Shown: positions 8,748 to 17,095 of the stretch, in pieces
How positions within the stretch are numbered: the stretch's first letter is position 1
Layout: every line of letters starts with the position of its first letter
DNA from: Acinetobacter sp. NIPH 2100
GTDB taxonomy: Bacteria; Pseudomonadota; Gammaproteobacteria; Pseudomonadales; Moraxellaceae
Direction of reading: 5' to 3'
DNA length: 64,000 bases
Assembly: GCF_000369805.1 (NCBI RefSeq)
Contig: NZ_KB850224.1
Span: forward strand, 1,597,924 to 1,661,923
The notes under the pieces: generated by a model
Told to the model about the DNA's origin: nothing
The model's database searches: none
The model's input: only the letters and a program-made list of their open reading frames with translations
Program-made: the position numbers and the translations under genes

Positions 8748-10241
8748 ATGCAAGGCCTAGTTTACCATAGCCAAAGTATTCAAGCATGGGAGCAACGTTG
8801 GTTTGCTCAGCAAAATTCATCTTTAGGGTTAATGCAGCAGGCAGCATGGACAATATCACAGCAACTGGTCGAGCAATTTAAGCAAAACCAAATTCAAAAG
8901 ATCGCGATTTGGTGCGGGCAAGGCAATAATGCAGGTGATGGATACTATATTGCAGCTTTTCTGAAGCAACAGGGATTTCGCATCACAGTTTATGCAACTG
9001 AACTCGGTCAATCTTTAGATTTAAAACAAGCAGCAGATTATGCGCAACAGCATCAAGTGAATATTCAAAGTGTTGATTACCTATTGTCTGAAAATGATGT
9101 CCATCAGGAACTCCCCATTTTTGATTGCCATATTGATGCTTTGTTTGGCATCGGATTAAACCGAGTACTTGATCAAAACTGGCAAGGTATTATTCAACTC
9201 TTCAATGCACAAACAGGTTTAAAAGTATCAATTGATATTCCAAGTGGTCTGCAAGCCAATACTGGACAAGCCATACCATGTGCCATACAAGCTCAGCATA
9301 CCTTTACGATTCTCGGCTATAAAGCAGGGCTATTTACTGGGCAGGCGAAGCAATATGTCGGGCAATTACATCTCGTCAGTTTGATTCCAGCAGACGTTGA
9401 ATTAAAACCACTAGCTCATTTATCGCCTGAAAAAATCGTTTTGCCGAAACGTCAGGCTTTTGGGCATAAAGGCAGTTATGGGCATGTATTGGTTGTTGGT
9501 GGACATGCCGATATGGGCGGCGCGGTCATTATGTCGGCTGAAGCTGCTTTCCATGCAGGGGCTGGTAAAGTCAGCGTAGTTTGTCATGCAAAACATCATC
9601 AAGCCATCTTGGCGCGCGCACCTAATATTATGGTGCGTGATATTCTTGGCTTAGACCAAGCAGCCATCCAACAACTATTAACAGCAGTCGATGCCGTATG
9701 TTTTGGTATGGGCTTAGGGCGGGACGAATGGGCAGAAGCAATTTATCTGCAATGGTTTAATTTGCTCAATCAGAATTCACATTTAGAAGTTGTGCTGGAT
9801 GCCGATGCACTTTGGTTTTTAGCAAAGAATTCGGAACAACTGGGTGCTCATATCTACGTCACCCCGCATTCAGGTGAAGCCGCAACCTTATTGGGATGTA
9901 CTGCTGCTGACATTGAGCAAGATCGAATTGCTGCGATTCAGCAACTGCAAGAAAAGTATGCAGGGCAATGGGTATTGAAAGGTGCAGGGAGTTTAATTTT
10001 AGAAGATAAATTATTTATCTGTACACAGGGGAATGCAGGCATGGGTACAGGTGGAATGGGAGATGTATTGGCGGGGATGATCGCCAGTTTAAAAGCCCAA
10101 TTTCATCAGCAAGTTGCATTGCATGAAATCGTGAGTTTACATGCGCGGGCAGGCGATCTTTTAGCTAGGAATGGAGAGAGAGGCTTGCAAGCGCATGACA
10201 TGGGAAAAATGATTTATCGAGTGGTGAATCAAGAGGACTAA
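8748..10241 (+). CDS. nnr: bifunctional NAD(P)H-hydrate epimerase / ADP-dependent dehydratase
   Basis: A repair enzyme for hydrated NADH and NADPH. The N-terminal YjeF_N domain (about residues 1-215) interconverts the R and S epimers and carries the [11 protein letters not shown] motif at 57-67. The C-terminal ribokinase-like domain (about 225-497) dehydrates S-NAD(P)HX using ADP and carries [12 protein letters not shown] and the nucleotide loop [11 protein letters not shown] near residue 433. The 497-residue length is normal for the fused form. A strong AAGGGG site precedes the ATG. It is divergent from queG, and its stop codon overlaps the convergent ruvC stop. Pairing of queG and nnr is common in gammaproteobacteria. 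Confidence 0.96.
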   Translation: MQGLVYHSQSIQAWEQRWFAQQNSSLGLMQQAAWTISQQLVEQFKQNQIQKIAIWCGQGNNAGDGYYIAAFLKQQGFRITVYATELGQSLDLKQAADYAQQHQVNIQSVDYLLSENDVHQELPIFDCHIDALFGIGLNRVLDQNWQGIIQLFNAQTGLKVSIDIPSGLQANTGQAIPCAIQAQHTFTILGYKAGLFTGQAKQYVGQLHLVSLIPADVELKPLAHLSPEKIVLPKRQAFGHKGSYGHVLVVGGHADMGGAVIMSAEAAFHAGAGKVSVVCHAKHHQAILARAPNIMVRDILGLDQAAIQQLLTAVDAVCFGMGLGRDEWAEAIYLQWFNLLNQNSHLEVVLDADALWFLAKNSEQLGAHIYVTPHSGEAATLLGCTAADIEQDRIAAIQQLQEKYAGQWVLKGAGSLILEDKLFICTQGNAGMGTGGMGDVLAGMIASLKAQFHQQVALHEIVSLHARAGDLLARNGERGLQAHDMGKMIYRVVNQED

Positions 10242-10783
10242 CGGCGTCTGCTACTTGAACGACTTCGCCCACGTGCCATACCACCTAGTGCATTGAGTAC
10301 TGCCATTTTGCTCATACTGCCTGAAGCATGGGCATGGCAAATTGCTGCCGCAAGGGCATCGGCCGCATCTGCTTGCGGTTGTATGGTTAAATTGAGCAAA
10401 CGCATTACCATTAGCTGTACTTGTTCTTTTTCTGCAGCACCATAACCCACAACAGACTGCTTGATCTGGCGTGCGGTGTACTCTGCAACCTGTAAATCCA
10501 GATTGACCAGTGCAGCAATTGCCGCACCACGGGCCTGACCGAGCTTTAAAGCTGAATCGGGGTTTTGCGCCATAAACACTTGCTCTACAGCAGCTTCAGT
10601 CGGGCCATGAAATTTAACGATACGTTCGACGCCGGCAAAAATACGCTTCAAACGTTCAGGCATTTCCTGTGTTTCAGTACGAATCGTCCCAGCATCGACA
10701 AAACGTAACTTATTGCCATCTTTTTCGATAATTCCGTAACCCGTTATGCGTGAACCGGGGTCAATACCAATAATTAATGACAT
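10238..10783 (-). CDS. ruvC: crossover junction endodeoxyribonuclease RuvC
   Basis: A Holliday-junction resolvase, 181 residues, with an RNase H-like fold. The catalytic acids are all visible: Asp8 in GIDPGSR, Glu67 in AAVEQVF, and Asp139 and Asp142 in the [10 protein letters not shown] block. The C-terminus carries an Arg/Ser-rich tail ([10 protein letters not shown]), probably disordered and DNA-contacting. It stands alone here; ruvA and ruvB are not adjacent. The stop codon overlaps that of nnr by 4 bases, so the two converge without a terminator between them. Confidence 0.96.
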   Translation of the reverse strand: MSLIIGIDPGSRITGYGIIEKDGNKLRFVDAGTIRTETQEMPERLKRIFAGVERIVKFHGPTEAAVEQVFMAQNPDSALKLGQARGAAIAALVNLDLQVAEYTARQIKQSVVGYGAAEKEQVQLMVMRLLNLTIQPQADAADALAAAICHAHASGSMSKMAVLNALGGMARGRSRSSSRRR

Positions 10784-11038
10784 GAAGTGCTATATGAAAG
10801 AAAGGGTGCTGATATTGTTACATAATGGGCTTTTCACTGCATAATATTTTTGTAGAATTTTGAATTATAAAGAAATAGTTGTTTTATTGAACGAATCTTG
10901 CGTGATTAGTTCAATATCTAAGTATTTAGCGCTCTGCTACAAGCGTAACTCAGATACATTGGGTGAGCGTGAGTTTTGATCGATTTGTGTGTAATTTAGG
11001 CGTTAATTGCTAAATTAAGCGATTTTTATAAAAATAAT

Positions 11039-11067
11039 TTGCATTGTGGGTTAGATGTGCGTATAAA
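11039..11067 (+). promoter_or_regulatory. sigma-70 promoter for tRNA-fMet
   Basis: A -35 TTGCAT (11039-11044) and a -10 TATAAA (11062-11067) are separated by 17 bases, ending 13 bases before the tRNA. The 297-bp gap before it (10784-11080) shows nothing else. Confidence 0.75.
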
Positions 11068-11080
11068 GCTAACTCGTCGG

Positions 11081-11157
<77 letters not shown>

Positions 11158-11341
11158 ACCGAATTAAATTAGTTATGCTCTGTGATGTATTTAAAGTTAC
11201 TGTCTAAAAAGAATAGGCAGTAATGAAGTTAGCTGAAATAACCCTAAATAAAGCTAAAAATTATTAGATTCTAGAAATGTAGTTGTTATCTCTCATCTGT
11301 CTAGCGTTATAGTAAACAAAATCGATCACTTGAGCTCAGGA

Positions 11342-11575
11342 ATGAGTGATTTTGTGTTAAAAATTATTAATGAATGGCGTGTAGCCAAAGCCAGCAATGG
11401 CAACGAAATTTGTGTGAGAATCATCCCATTGAAACGTCAGCAAAATACGTTGAACGGTTCTAAATGGGTAGAGGTTGGAAAGAAAGTACTGTTGGAATCA
11501 GGTCAAGAAATTGACTTTAATTTGGACGGGAAAAGCTTCTATACGGATGTTAATCAGCTTTATCGATTAACATAA
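11342..11575 (+). CDS. hypothetical basic protein, 77 aa
   Basis: The family is not recognised. The chain starts MSDFVLKIINEW. It is small and basic, rich in beta-forming residues, with no signal peptide. An upstream in-frame TTG (11330) would add four residues but has no ribosome site; the ATG has a GAG about 7 bases before it. It precedes the first cold-shock gene in the same direction, with no obvious terminator between, so co-transcription is possible. Confidence 0.6.
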   Translation: MSDFVLKIINEWRVAKASNGNEICVRIIPLKRQQNTLNGSKWVEVGKKVLLESGQEIDFNLDGKSFYTDVNQLYRLT

Positions 11576-11595
11576 ACAGTTCTTGCACTTGTAGT

Positions 11596-11651
11596 ATCTA
11601 TCTAATAACGATAGATTGTGTTAGATCATTATTGAAAAATTTTGATCTAAC
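11596..11651 (+). other. two consecutive stem-loops upstream of the first cold-shock gene
   Basis: ATCTATC (11596-11602) pairs with GATAGAT (11610-11616), and GTTAGATCA (11620-11628) pairs with TGATCTAAC (11643-11651). Both are perfect. They would fold in the 5' leader of the cold-shock mRNA or form operator sites. Confidence 0.5.
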
Positions 11652-11685
11652 TCATAAATGAACAAAGTTTAAAAGGTTTAAAAGT

Positions 11686-11895
11686 ATGTCTGATACAGTT
11701 ACTGGTACTGTTAAGTGGTTCAACGAAACTAAAGGTTTTGGTTTCATTCAAGCTGATTCTGGTGAAGATGTTTTCGCTCATTTCAGTGAAATCCAAAGCA
11801 AAGGCTTCAAAGTTTTGAATGAAGGCCAACGCGTTTCGTTTGTTCTTGGTCAAGGTAAAAAAGGACCACAAGCAACTCTTATTACTGTTATCTAA
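11686..11895 (+). CDS. cold-shock protein, CspA family (copy 1)
   Basis: A 69-residue OB-fold nucleic-acid chaperone. The two RNA-binding motifs are plain: RNP1 KGFGFI (residues 16-21) and RNP2 VFAHF (around 29-33), with the conserved GTVKWFN opening. Proteins of this family melt RNA structure at low temperature or serve constitutive RNA-chaperone roles. A long structured leader precedes it, as is typical of cold-regulated csp mRNAs. It is closely similar to the second copy 470 bases downstream, from which it differs mainly near the C-terminus (SFVLGQG against SFTITEG). Confidence 0.95.
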   Translation: MSDTVTGTVKWFNETKGFGFIQADSGEDVFAHFSEIQSKGFKVLNEGQRVSFVLGQGKKGPQATLITVI

Positions 11896-11916
11896 GTACT
11901 TTAGACCAGTGAAAAA

Positions 11917-11943
11917 AAAGCTCACAACATGTGGGCTTTTTTT
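11917..11943 (+). terminator. intrinsic terminator after csp copy 1
   Basis: AAAGCTCAC / GTGGGCTTT stem followed by a T-run; almost identical to the terminator after copy 2. Confidence 0.85.
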
Positions 11944-12368
11944 GTGCCTAAAAATACGTGTAAAAAGTATAAAACGAAGCTGGATTATGGGAATATGGTT
12001 TGCTATTTGAGGTCAAAATGGCATGAAATAATATGTTAAAATTTTATATAAGCATCAGATTTTATAATTTAAAAGAAAGTCTATAATTTTAAATATATGA
12101 AAATTAAAGTAAAAATAAAATATTTAGTCGTCTTTAAGGTCTAGCCTTGTATTGGAATAAAAGGTTTAAATAGAGATTGAGATTGCGTGAAAAATGTAAA
12201 GTCGTGTATAGTAAAAGCTAACTAGAAGAATAACGCTGTTGATTCAGAAAATCTTGCATCTCATAGTTGTAGATAAACCTTTCGTTTTATCAGATTTCCT
12301 CTCAGAGTTTATGATTCCAAGTTGCTCGCTGTTCAGCGCCCCAAATTTTTTAAAATAGGTTTAAATAT
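11944..12368 (+). other. intergenic region and long 5' leader of csp copy 2
   Basis: The first ~240 bases are AT-rich with no gene seen. A promoter lies at 12183-12212, giving a leader of about 150 nt before the ATG of copy 2, the length expected of a cold-inducible csp leader. Confidence 0.6.
12183..12212 (+). promoter_or_regulatory. promoter of csp copy 2
   Basis: -35 TTGCGT (12183-12188) and -10 TATAGT (12207-12212) with an 18-base spacer. Confidence 0.6.
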
Positions 12369-12581
12369 ATGTCTAATACTGTGACTGGTACAGTTAAGTG
12401 GTTCAACGAAACTAAGGGTTTTGGCTTTATTCATGCAGACTCTGGACAAGACGTTTTTGCTCATTTCAGCGAAATCCAAAGCAGTGGTTTCAAAGTTCTA
12501 CACGAAGGTCAACGCGTGTCTTTTACAATTACTGAAGGTAAAAAAGGCCCTCAAGCAAGTGGTATTACAGTCGTTGCTTAA
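12369..12581 (+). CDS. cold-shock protein, CspA family (copy 2)
   Basis: A 70-residue OB-fold RNA chaperone with RNP1 KGFGFI and RNP2 VFAHF. It differs from copy 1 at a minority of positions, so the pair looks like a tandem duplication with divergence. Each copy has its own terminator and copy 2 its own promoter with a ~150-nt leader, so the two can be regulated separately. The leader length suggests cold induction of this copy. Confidence 0.95.
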   Translation: MSNTVTGTVKWFNETKGFGFIHADSGQDVFAHFSEIQSSGFKVLHEGQRVSFTITEGKKGPQASGITVVA

Positions 12582-12602
12582 AACGAAGTACGATATTTAA
12601 AG

Positions 12603-12628
12603 AAAGCTCACTTTGGTGGGCTTTTTTT
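12603..12628 (+). terminator. intrinsic terminator after csp copy 2
   Basis: AAAGCTCAC (12603-12611), loop TTTG, GTGGGCTTT, then Ts. Confidence 0.85.
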
Positions 12629-12819
12629 AGGTCTTCATGTTTGTTTTCTTAAGGCAGGCTCTTTTTTTAATTATTTTGTATTAAGTGTCGATTTTTGTCA
12701 TAAATTCACCATTTGGTTGAAAAATTGCACTAGCGAGATATACGACTTTTTGCTAATTTATTTCTATTAATTTGTTAGGCAAATTAATCAGTGTAGTACA
12801 TTTGATGAGCGTGAGAGTT

Positions 12820-12936
12820 ATGGAAAACTTGGAGCCGTATGCTCAAGGGTTTGAGCAAGAAGTTCATGTACATTGTAAAAGATCTTTAGGTACGTTGTTA
12901 TTCAGCTTTGTCGTATTGATTGCAACGAGCTTATGA
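12820..12936 (+). CDS. small membrane protein, 38 aa
   Basis: A very short gene. From ATG 12820 it encodes 38 residues beginning MENLEPYAQG, with a soluble acidic N-terminal half containing His and Cys (VHVHCKRS) and a C-terminal hydrophobic segment (GTLLFSFVVLIATSL) long enough for one membrane span. A GAGCGTGAGAG tract upstream provides a ribosome site; an in-frame ATG five codons earlier (12805) is an alternative start. A UUCG-loop terminator lies 5 bases after the stop, strong evidence for a short transcript. The function is unknown. Confidence 0.6.
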   Translation: MENLEPYAQGFEQEVHVHCKRSLGTLLFSFVVLIATSL

Positions 12937-12940
12937 GAGA

Positions 12941-12965
12941 AAAAAGCACCTTCGGGTGCTTTTTT
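12941..12965 (+). terminator. intrinsic terminator of the 38-aa gene
   Basis: AGCACC, loop TTCG, GGTGCT, followed by a T-run. Confidence 0.9.
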
Positions 12966-13178
12966 AAATTCGGGTCCATTTTCTGTTTCGTAAATTTCTT
13001 AATTCAAAAAATTATATTCAAGATTTAAAAATAATATGTATTGCGGATCAATCATTAACGGTTTCTCAGCGTTATTGACCTATCAAAATTATTGAAAGAT
13101 TCTAGTTTTATTGTTCATTCTTGTTGGGATAAGCTTTGTACATTATTGAGTAAGAAATTGTTTTTAGGTGAATTTCAA

Positions 13179-14597
13179 ATGTATCGCGATATAAAAAAAC
13201 CAACGCATTTAGATGATGTTGTATTTAAAGAAAGCAAAGCATATAAAAATTCTAATGAGTGGAGTTGGGTCAATCCAAAGCATGGTGAGTTTGACCATCC
13301 TGCAAATTACTATGAAAGCGCTTTGGAAGATTGGTCTTGTTTTGACGCTCTAACTGCCGATCAAGAATGCGATGTAGTCGTTATTGGCGGAGGGCTGTTG
13401 GGTGCTTCAACAGCCTTGCATCTGGCTGAACAAGGTGTAGATACGATTTTGGTTGAAAAGAATCGAATTGGCTCTGCCGCTTCAGGTCGAAATGGCGGGC
13501 AGCTTACGCCTGGTCTGGCACGATGGGAAGCTGAAGAAATGATTAAGCGCTTTAGTTATGAAGATGCTAAAAAACTGTGGCATTTTACCTCTACAGAAGC
13601 GATGAGCTTAATTGATCAGATTGCAGAAAAGTATGCTGTAAATTTAGCGCGTAAGCGTGGACATATTACCGCTGCAGTGCATGAGGGTCATTTGATTGCT
13701 TTGACTCAAGGTGCAGATGCTCGGAAATATTTGGGCGAAGATCATACGAAAGTTGTGGGTGAGTATGAATTAAAAGAGTTAATCAAATCTGACCTATATA
13801 AAGGTGGTTTGGTGGATGACTTGGGTGGACATATTCATCCTTTGGCTTTAAACCGTGCTTTGGTACATGGCTTTTGTAAAAATGCTGGGAAAGTTTTTGA
13901 ACAAACTGAAGTCACTTCAATTTCTGAGCAAGCAGATGGTATTTATGTTCAAACAGCGACTGGTGTGATAAAAGCACGTAAAAGTGTGGTGATTGCTGTG
14001 CACCATAACGCGTTTAAGTTGCTCCCTGAAAAGAAACAAACCGCGATTCCATTCCATACTTATATCGCAGTGACGGCGCCATTGGGAGTGCCACTAACTG
14101 AATTATTACCTCAGGATCATCCTGTTTACGATACGCAATTACAGATTGATTATTACCGTGGTGTCTCGAAGAATAGATTGCTTTTCGGCGGACAAGGAAC
14201 AGGTACAAGCTGGAGTGTAGGGCACATTAATCAATATTTACTAGGCCGAGTGAATAAAGTGTTTCCACAGCTAAAAAATGTTGAGATGGATTTCTGTTGG
14301 AGTGGCGTCAGTGATCTGACCATGAATGGCGCGACTGATAGTCGTAAGTTTGGAAATAAATTTCCAATTTATGCGGTACATGGCTGGAGTGGGCATGGTG
14401 TAGCGCAAACGGTGCGTATTGGTAAGGCTATTGCGGATGATTTTGCGGGTTTGAATCAGGATTATGCGATGTTAACCAAAATTCAGCATAGCGATATCCT
14501 GTTTGGGCGTTTGTTGGCACCATTGGCGATTCCAATGTCAAAAGGTTGGTATGGTGTAACAGGGATGCTCAATCCGGGCAAAATGGTTTCGTTTTAA
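13179..14597 (+). CDS. FAD-dependent amine/amino-acid oxidoreductase (PuuB/DadA-like)
   Basis: A 472-residue DAO-family flavoprotein. The dinucleotide-binding motif VVVIGGGLLGASTALHLAEQ lies near residue 66, followed by the FAD-contacting ASGRNGGQ typical of gamma-glutamylputrescine oxidase and related enzymes. The C-terminal FAD block (YAVHGWSGHGVAQT) is also present. It probably oxidises an amine or amino acid with release of ammonia; the substrate is not inferable, since no polyamine or catabolic genes adjoin it. The start is ATG 13179 with AGGTG 8 bases upstream; the open frame continues 29 codons further to a TTG without support. A terminator follows. Confidence 0.85.
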   Translation: MYRDIKKPTHLDDVVFKESKAYKNSNEWSWVNPKHGEFDHPANYYESALEDWSCFDALTADQECDVVVIGGGLLGASTALHLAEQGVDTILVEKNRIGSAASGRNGGQLTPGLARWEAEEMIKRFSYEDAKKLWHFTSTEAMSLIDQIAEKYAVNLARKRGHITAAVHEGHLIALTQGADARKYLGEDHTKVVGEYELKELIKSDLYKGGLVDDLGGHIHPLALNRALVHGFCKNAGKVFEQTEVTSISEQADGIYVQTATGVIKARKSVVIAVHHNAFKLLPEKKQTAIPFHTYIAVTAPLGVPLTELLPQDHPVYDTQLQIDYYRGVSKNRLLFGGQGTGTSWSVGHINQYLLGRVNKVFPQLKNVEMDFCWSGVSDLTMNGATDSRKFGNKFPIYAVHGWSGHGVAQTVRIGKAIADDFAGLNQDYAMLTKIQHSDILFGRLLAPLAIPMSKGWYGVTGMLNPGKMVSF

Positions 14598-14622
14598 CCA
14601 TCTATTTATCATCAAGTAATAT

Positions 14623-14653
14623 AAAAATGCCTCTTAAATGTGAGGCATTTTTT
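14623..14653 (+). terminator. intrinsic terminator
   Basis: AAAAATGCCTC / TGAGGCATTTTT stem with T-run after the oxidoreductase gene. Confidence 0.85.
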
Positions 14654-14760
14654 ATGTTGTTTCGTGATGAGTGATCATGACAGATAGAAATTGAATGAGC
14701 CGATTAATTTGATTTTTTTCTATATATGGATAAGTATTATGTATGCAGTGAGGTAAAAGG

Positions 14761-14931
14761 ATGAAGTCCATGGATATTATACAAGTCAAAGATTTTTCTG
14801 CGGTGACAGGGTATACACAAGCGATCCTGGAGATGGATGAGTGGGTTGCGACCCGTCCTCATTTTTATGTGATCAAAGAACATTACTTAGTTGATGAAGC
14901 AATTCGACTGGAATATTTCATTATCCAATAG
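14761..14931 (+). CDS. small hypothetical protein, 56 aa
   Basis: A short gene encoding a 56-residue chain that begins MKSMDIIQVKDF and ends EYFIIQ. It is acidic, soluble, and rich in Ile, Tyr and Glu. GAGGT lies 8 bases before the ATG, which supports translation, and there is an in-frame ATG at codon 4. No family is recognised. It lies alone between an upstream terminator and the DUF333 lipoprotein gene. Confidence 0.55.
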   Translation: MKSMDIIQVKDFSAVTGYTQAILEMDEWVATRPHFYVIKEHYLVDEAIRLEYFIIQ

Positions 14932-15115
14932 TTTTATGTGAGCTGCTCCAATTTATTCAGTTTGCATCGACGTTCCACGTTAGTATCGATTGGGAATCTC
15001 TCTGCTGTATTTCTATGCAAGACGTACGCTAATCTATGTTTTTGTTTCAAATCATAGACATAATCTTTGAATTTTTTTGCTATCTTTGCCTTTTCACTTT
15101 ATCAGAATTCAAATT

Positions 15116-15550
15116 ATGAAAAAGATCTTAGTTTTAGCTGCGGTTCTTACCTCACTTGCAGCGTGTTCAGCAACACCGAATAAAGACACTACACCACCTA
15201 AAATTGGTATGGCGAATCCTGCTAGTAAATATTGTGTTGAGCAAGGGGGTCAGTTAGAGATTCGAAATGAAACCAATGGTCAGGTAGGTTACTGTAAATT
15301 ACCAAATGGTCAAGTGGTTGAAGAGTGGGAGCTTTTCCGCGCGAACCAACCTAAATGTATCGCTGATGAAGCAGCTAAGTTGGTTGGACAGTCTGGTTTA
15401 ACAGAATCGCAAATCAAGCAAAAAACCAAGTCTGAGATTGTGCGCAGTGTTGGACCAAACCAGCCTGTAACCATGGACTATCGTGAAAACCGCGTTACGG
15501 TAACCATTGACCCTCAGTCTAAAAAGATTACTCAAGCAAGTTGTGGCTAA
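15116..15550 (+). CDS. lipoprotein with DUF333 and I78-type protease-inhibitor domains
   Basis: A 144-residue lipoprotein. The signal peptide MKKILVLAAVLTSLAAC places the lipidated Cys at 17. Residues ~34-75 (PASKYCVEQGGQLEIR ... CKLPNG ... VEEWELFR) match the DUF333 haemolysin-related domain, with two cysteines. The C-terminal ~65 residues end VTMDYRENRVTV ... ITQASCG, the pattern of inhibitor family I78 (small serine-protease inhibitors). A periplasmic or surface protease-inhibitor role is an inference from that match. ATG 15116 is chosen because it gives a perfect lipoprotein signal. A terminator follows the stop. Confidence 0.8.
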   Translation: MKKILVLAAVLTSLAACSATPNKDTTPPKIGMANPASKYCVEQGGQLEIRNETNGQVGYCKLPNGQVVEEWELFRANQPKCIADEAAKLVGQSGLTESQIKQKTKSEIVRSVGPNQPVTMDYRENRVTVTIDPQSKKITQASCG

Positions 15551-15571
15551 TCTTCAAAGCAGGTCTGCTCG

Positions 15572-15607
15572 GCTCTCAATTGGATTTAATTTAATTGGGA
15601 GCTTTTT
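15572..15607 (+). terminator. intrinsic terminator
   Basis: GCTCTCAATT / AATTGGGAGC stem (one G-T pair) followed by six Ts. Confidence 0.85.
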
Positions 15608-15740
15608 TGTACAAGCTATCGTATAAGACTTGATAAATTAAGAAATGTACCCATCAATTAATGTATTGAGTTTATTTTATTTGTTGTGTCAGGATTGTTT
15701 CATCAATATTGCACAAAGTTTTAATTTTTTGAGATTTGAC

Positions 15741-16307
15741 ATGAATCTACTTCTTATCGTGGTATTTGGCACAATTGCTGAAGTTTTAGTTTGGATTGGC
15801 GTGGGTGACCTCGTTGGAAGTATGTGGTATGTCTTTTTCTGGTTCATTCTCGCATTCTTTATTGGTCTAAACCTTGTGCGTTCAAGTACCTCGGGTATTA
15901 TGCCGCAGTTACAACAAATGCAGATGACCGGACAATTGGGCGGTGATCCAGCGGTAACCAAAAAACTTGCACTTGCGATGGCTGGTTTCTTGTTAATGGT
16001 TCCTGGTTTGATTTCTGATGTGTTGGCGGTATTGGTACTGATTCCATCCGTTCAAACCGCATTTCGTAATGCACTGATGAAAACCATGGCGAAACGCCAG
16101 CAAGCGATGATGGATAAAATGATGGGGGGTATGGGCGGCGGTGCAGGTGCTGCTGGACCAAATCCATTTGCTGATCTGATGCGTCAAATGCAGGATATGC
16201 AGAACCAACAAGGTGGTGGTCAATATCGTGATTCAACCATTATTGATGGTGAGGCGCGTGAAGTGAAGCCTGATCAAAAGAAAATTGAATTTAAAGATGT
16301 AAACTAA
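15741..16307 (+). CDS. fxsA: FxsA family membrane protein
   Basis: A 188-residue inner-membrane protein. Two or three hydrophobic helices (MNLLLIVVFGTIAEVLVWIGVG, YVFFWFILAFFIGLNLV, FLLMVPGLISDVLAVLVLIP) are followed by a cytoplasmic tail rich in Met, Gly and Gln (KMMGGMGGG ... MQDMQNQQGGG). The segment MVPGLISDVLAVLVLIPSVQ is the FxsA signature. In E. coli FxsA overproduction relieves phage T7 exclusion by F plasmid; its normal role is unknown. The start is at MNLLL because the earlier 32 codons would break the N-terminal helix. It is monocistronic with its own terminator. Confidence 0.9.
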   Translation: MNLLLIVVFGTIAEVLVWIGVGDLVGSMWYVFFWFILAFFIGLNLVRSSTSGIMPQLQQMQMTGQLGGDPAVTKKLALAMAGFLLMVPGLISDVLAVLVLIPSVQTAFRNALMKTMAKRQQAMMDKMMGGMGGGAGAAGPNPFADLMRQMQDMQNQQGGGQYRDSTIIDGEAREVKPDQKKIEFKDVN

Positions 16308-16319
16308 TCTAATGCGTTT

Positions 16320-16350
16320 AAAAAAGCACACTTTATAGTGTGCTTTTTTT
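16320..16350 (+). terminator. intrinsic terminator after fxsA
   Basis: AAAAAGCACAC / GTGTGCTTTTTTT hairpin. Confidence 0.85.
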
Positions 16351-16537
16351 ATGTCTGATCATTCTGTTCTTGCTGATTCGCTATTTGCTCTGAATTGGGC
16401 GTTTGTTTATCTGCTTCTTTGTTTTGGGGCTGATATTGGCTTGATCGGAGCGTAGTAATTTCATTTTCAGATTGTTTGTATTTGCGACTACGATTTGCTC
16501 GCTCGCGAAATCCACCTTTATTAATTAATTCAGTCAT
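16349..16537 (-). CDS. hypothetical small basic/Gln-rich protein, 62 aa
   Basis: A low-complexity chain beginning MTELINKGGF, then an Arg/Lys-rich stretch (RERANRSRKYKQ) and a Gln/Asn/Glu-rich tail (PNSEQIANQQEQNDQT). It is probably disordered. GGA lies 9 bases before the ATG; an upstream in-frame ATG would add four residues. It overlaps the fxsA terminator by a base or two and is convergent with it. Evidence that it is a gene rests on the ribosome site and a plausible chain; it may be spurious. Confidence 0.45.
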   Translation of the reverse strand: MTELINKGGFRERANRSRKYKQSENEITTLRSSQYQPQNKEADKQTPNSEQIANQQEQNDQT

Positions 16538-16779
16538 GATGTATTCCACATGTTTGAAAAGATTATTTTATCAAATTATGTGAAAGATCAAAATAATATT
16601 AATAACTTAAAGATTTTCTTTGGATGTGGAATCTAATCAAATTGTCATAAAAATTTGTTAATTTGAATGAATAGGTCAGAAAACTAGATTGAATTCTCGT
16701 TTTTTTTCTCATAGGATAAAAGTGTGACATTTGAAAATGTTGTAAAAAGAAAATAAAAAATAAGCGGTAGGAGGAATAA

Positions 16780-17037
16780 ATGATGTTATATCAATATCAT
16801 TGTGCATGTTGTGACAAGGTCGTCGCATCAACCGATAAAGAGTGCCCATATTGTGGTTCTCATCATATCCGTAGTCCGTATGGAATGTGGATGTTTTGTG
16901 TAGCGGCCTGTCTTGCAGTTGTTGTCGTGATTAAACTTGCACATTTATATACTCAGCATCATCAAGAAGATCAGCCAGTGCAAAGCAATTCCTTGTTTGA
17001 AATGTTTAAGCAAGATAATACCAATTCGAATAAATAA
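16780..17037 (+). CDS. small membrane protein with N-terminal zinc ribbon, 85 aa
   Basis: The N-terminus carries two cysteine knuckles (CACC and CPYCGSHHI), which would bind one zinc ion as a zinc ribbon. A single transmembrane helix follows (MWMFCVAACLAVVVVIKLAHLY), then a polar, acidic C-terminal tail. A perfect AGGAGG ribosome site precedes tandem ATGs. The role is unknown; such proteins may sense or scaffold at the inner membrane. It is separated from convergent metK by a shared terminator. Confidence 0.8.
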   Translation: MMLYQYHCACCDKVVASTDKECPYCGSHHIRSPYGMWMFCVAACLAVVVVIKLAHLYTQHHQEDQPVQSNSLFEMFKQDNTNSNK

Positions 17038-17048
17038 TGTCGGGGCAA

Positions 17049-17077
17049 TAAAAAAGCTCGCAATTGCGAGCTTTTTC
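17049..17077. terminator. bidirectional terminator between zinc-ribbon gene and metK
   Basis: AAAAAGCTCGC, loop AATT, GCGAGCTTTTT; A and T runs on both sides. Confidence 0.9.
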
Positions 17078-17095
17078 ACAGAAGAGCAGTGCGGA

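Noticed and set aside
15898..16236. 112-codon minus-strand frame opposite fxsA
   Set aside because: It is antisense to the Met/Gly-rich region of a recognised gene, has no ribosome site and has skewed composition.
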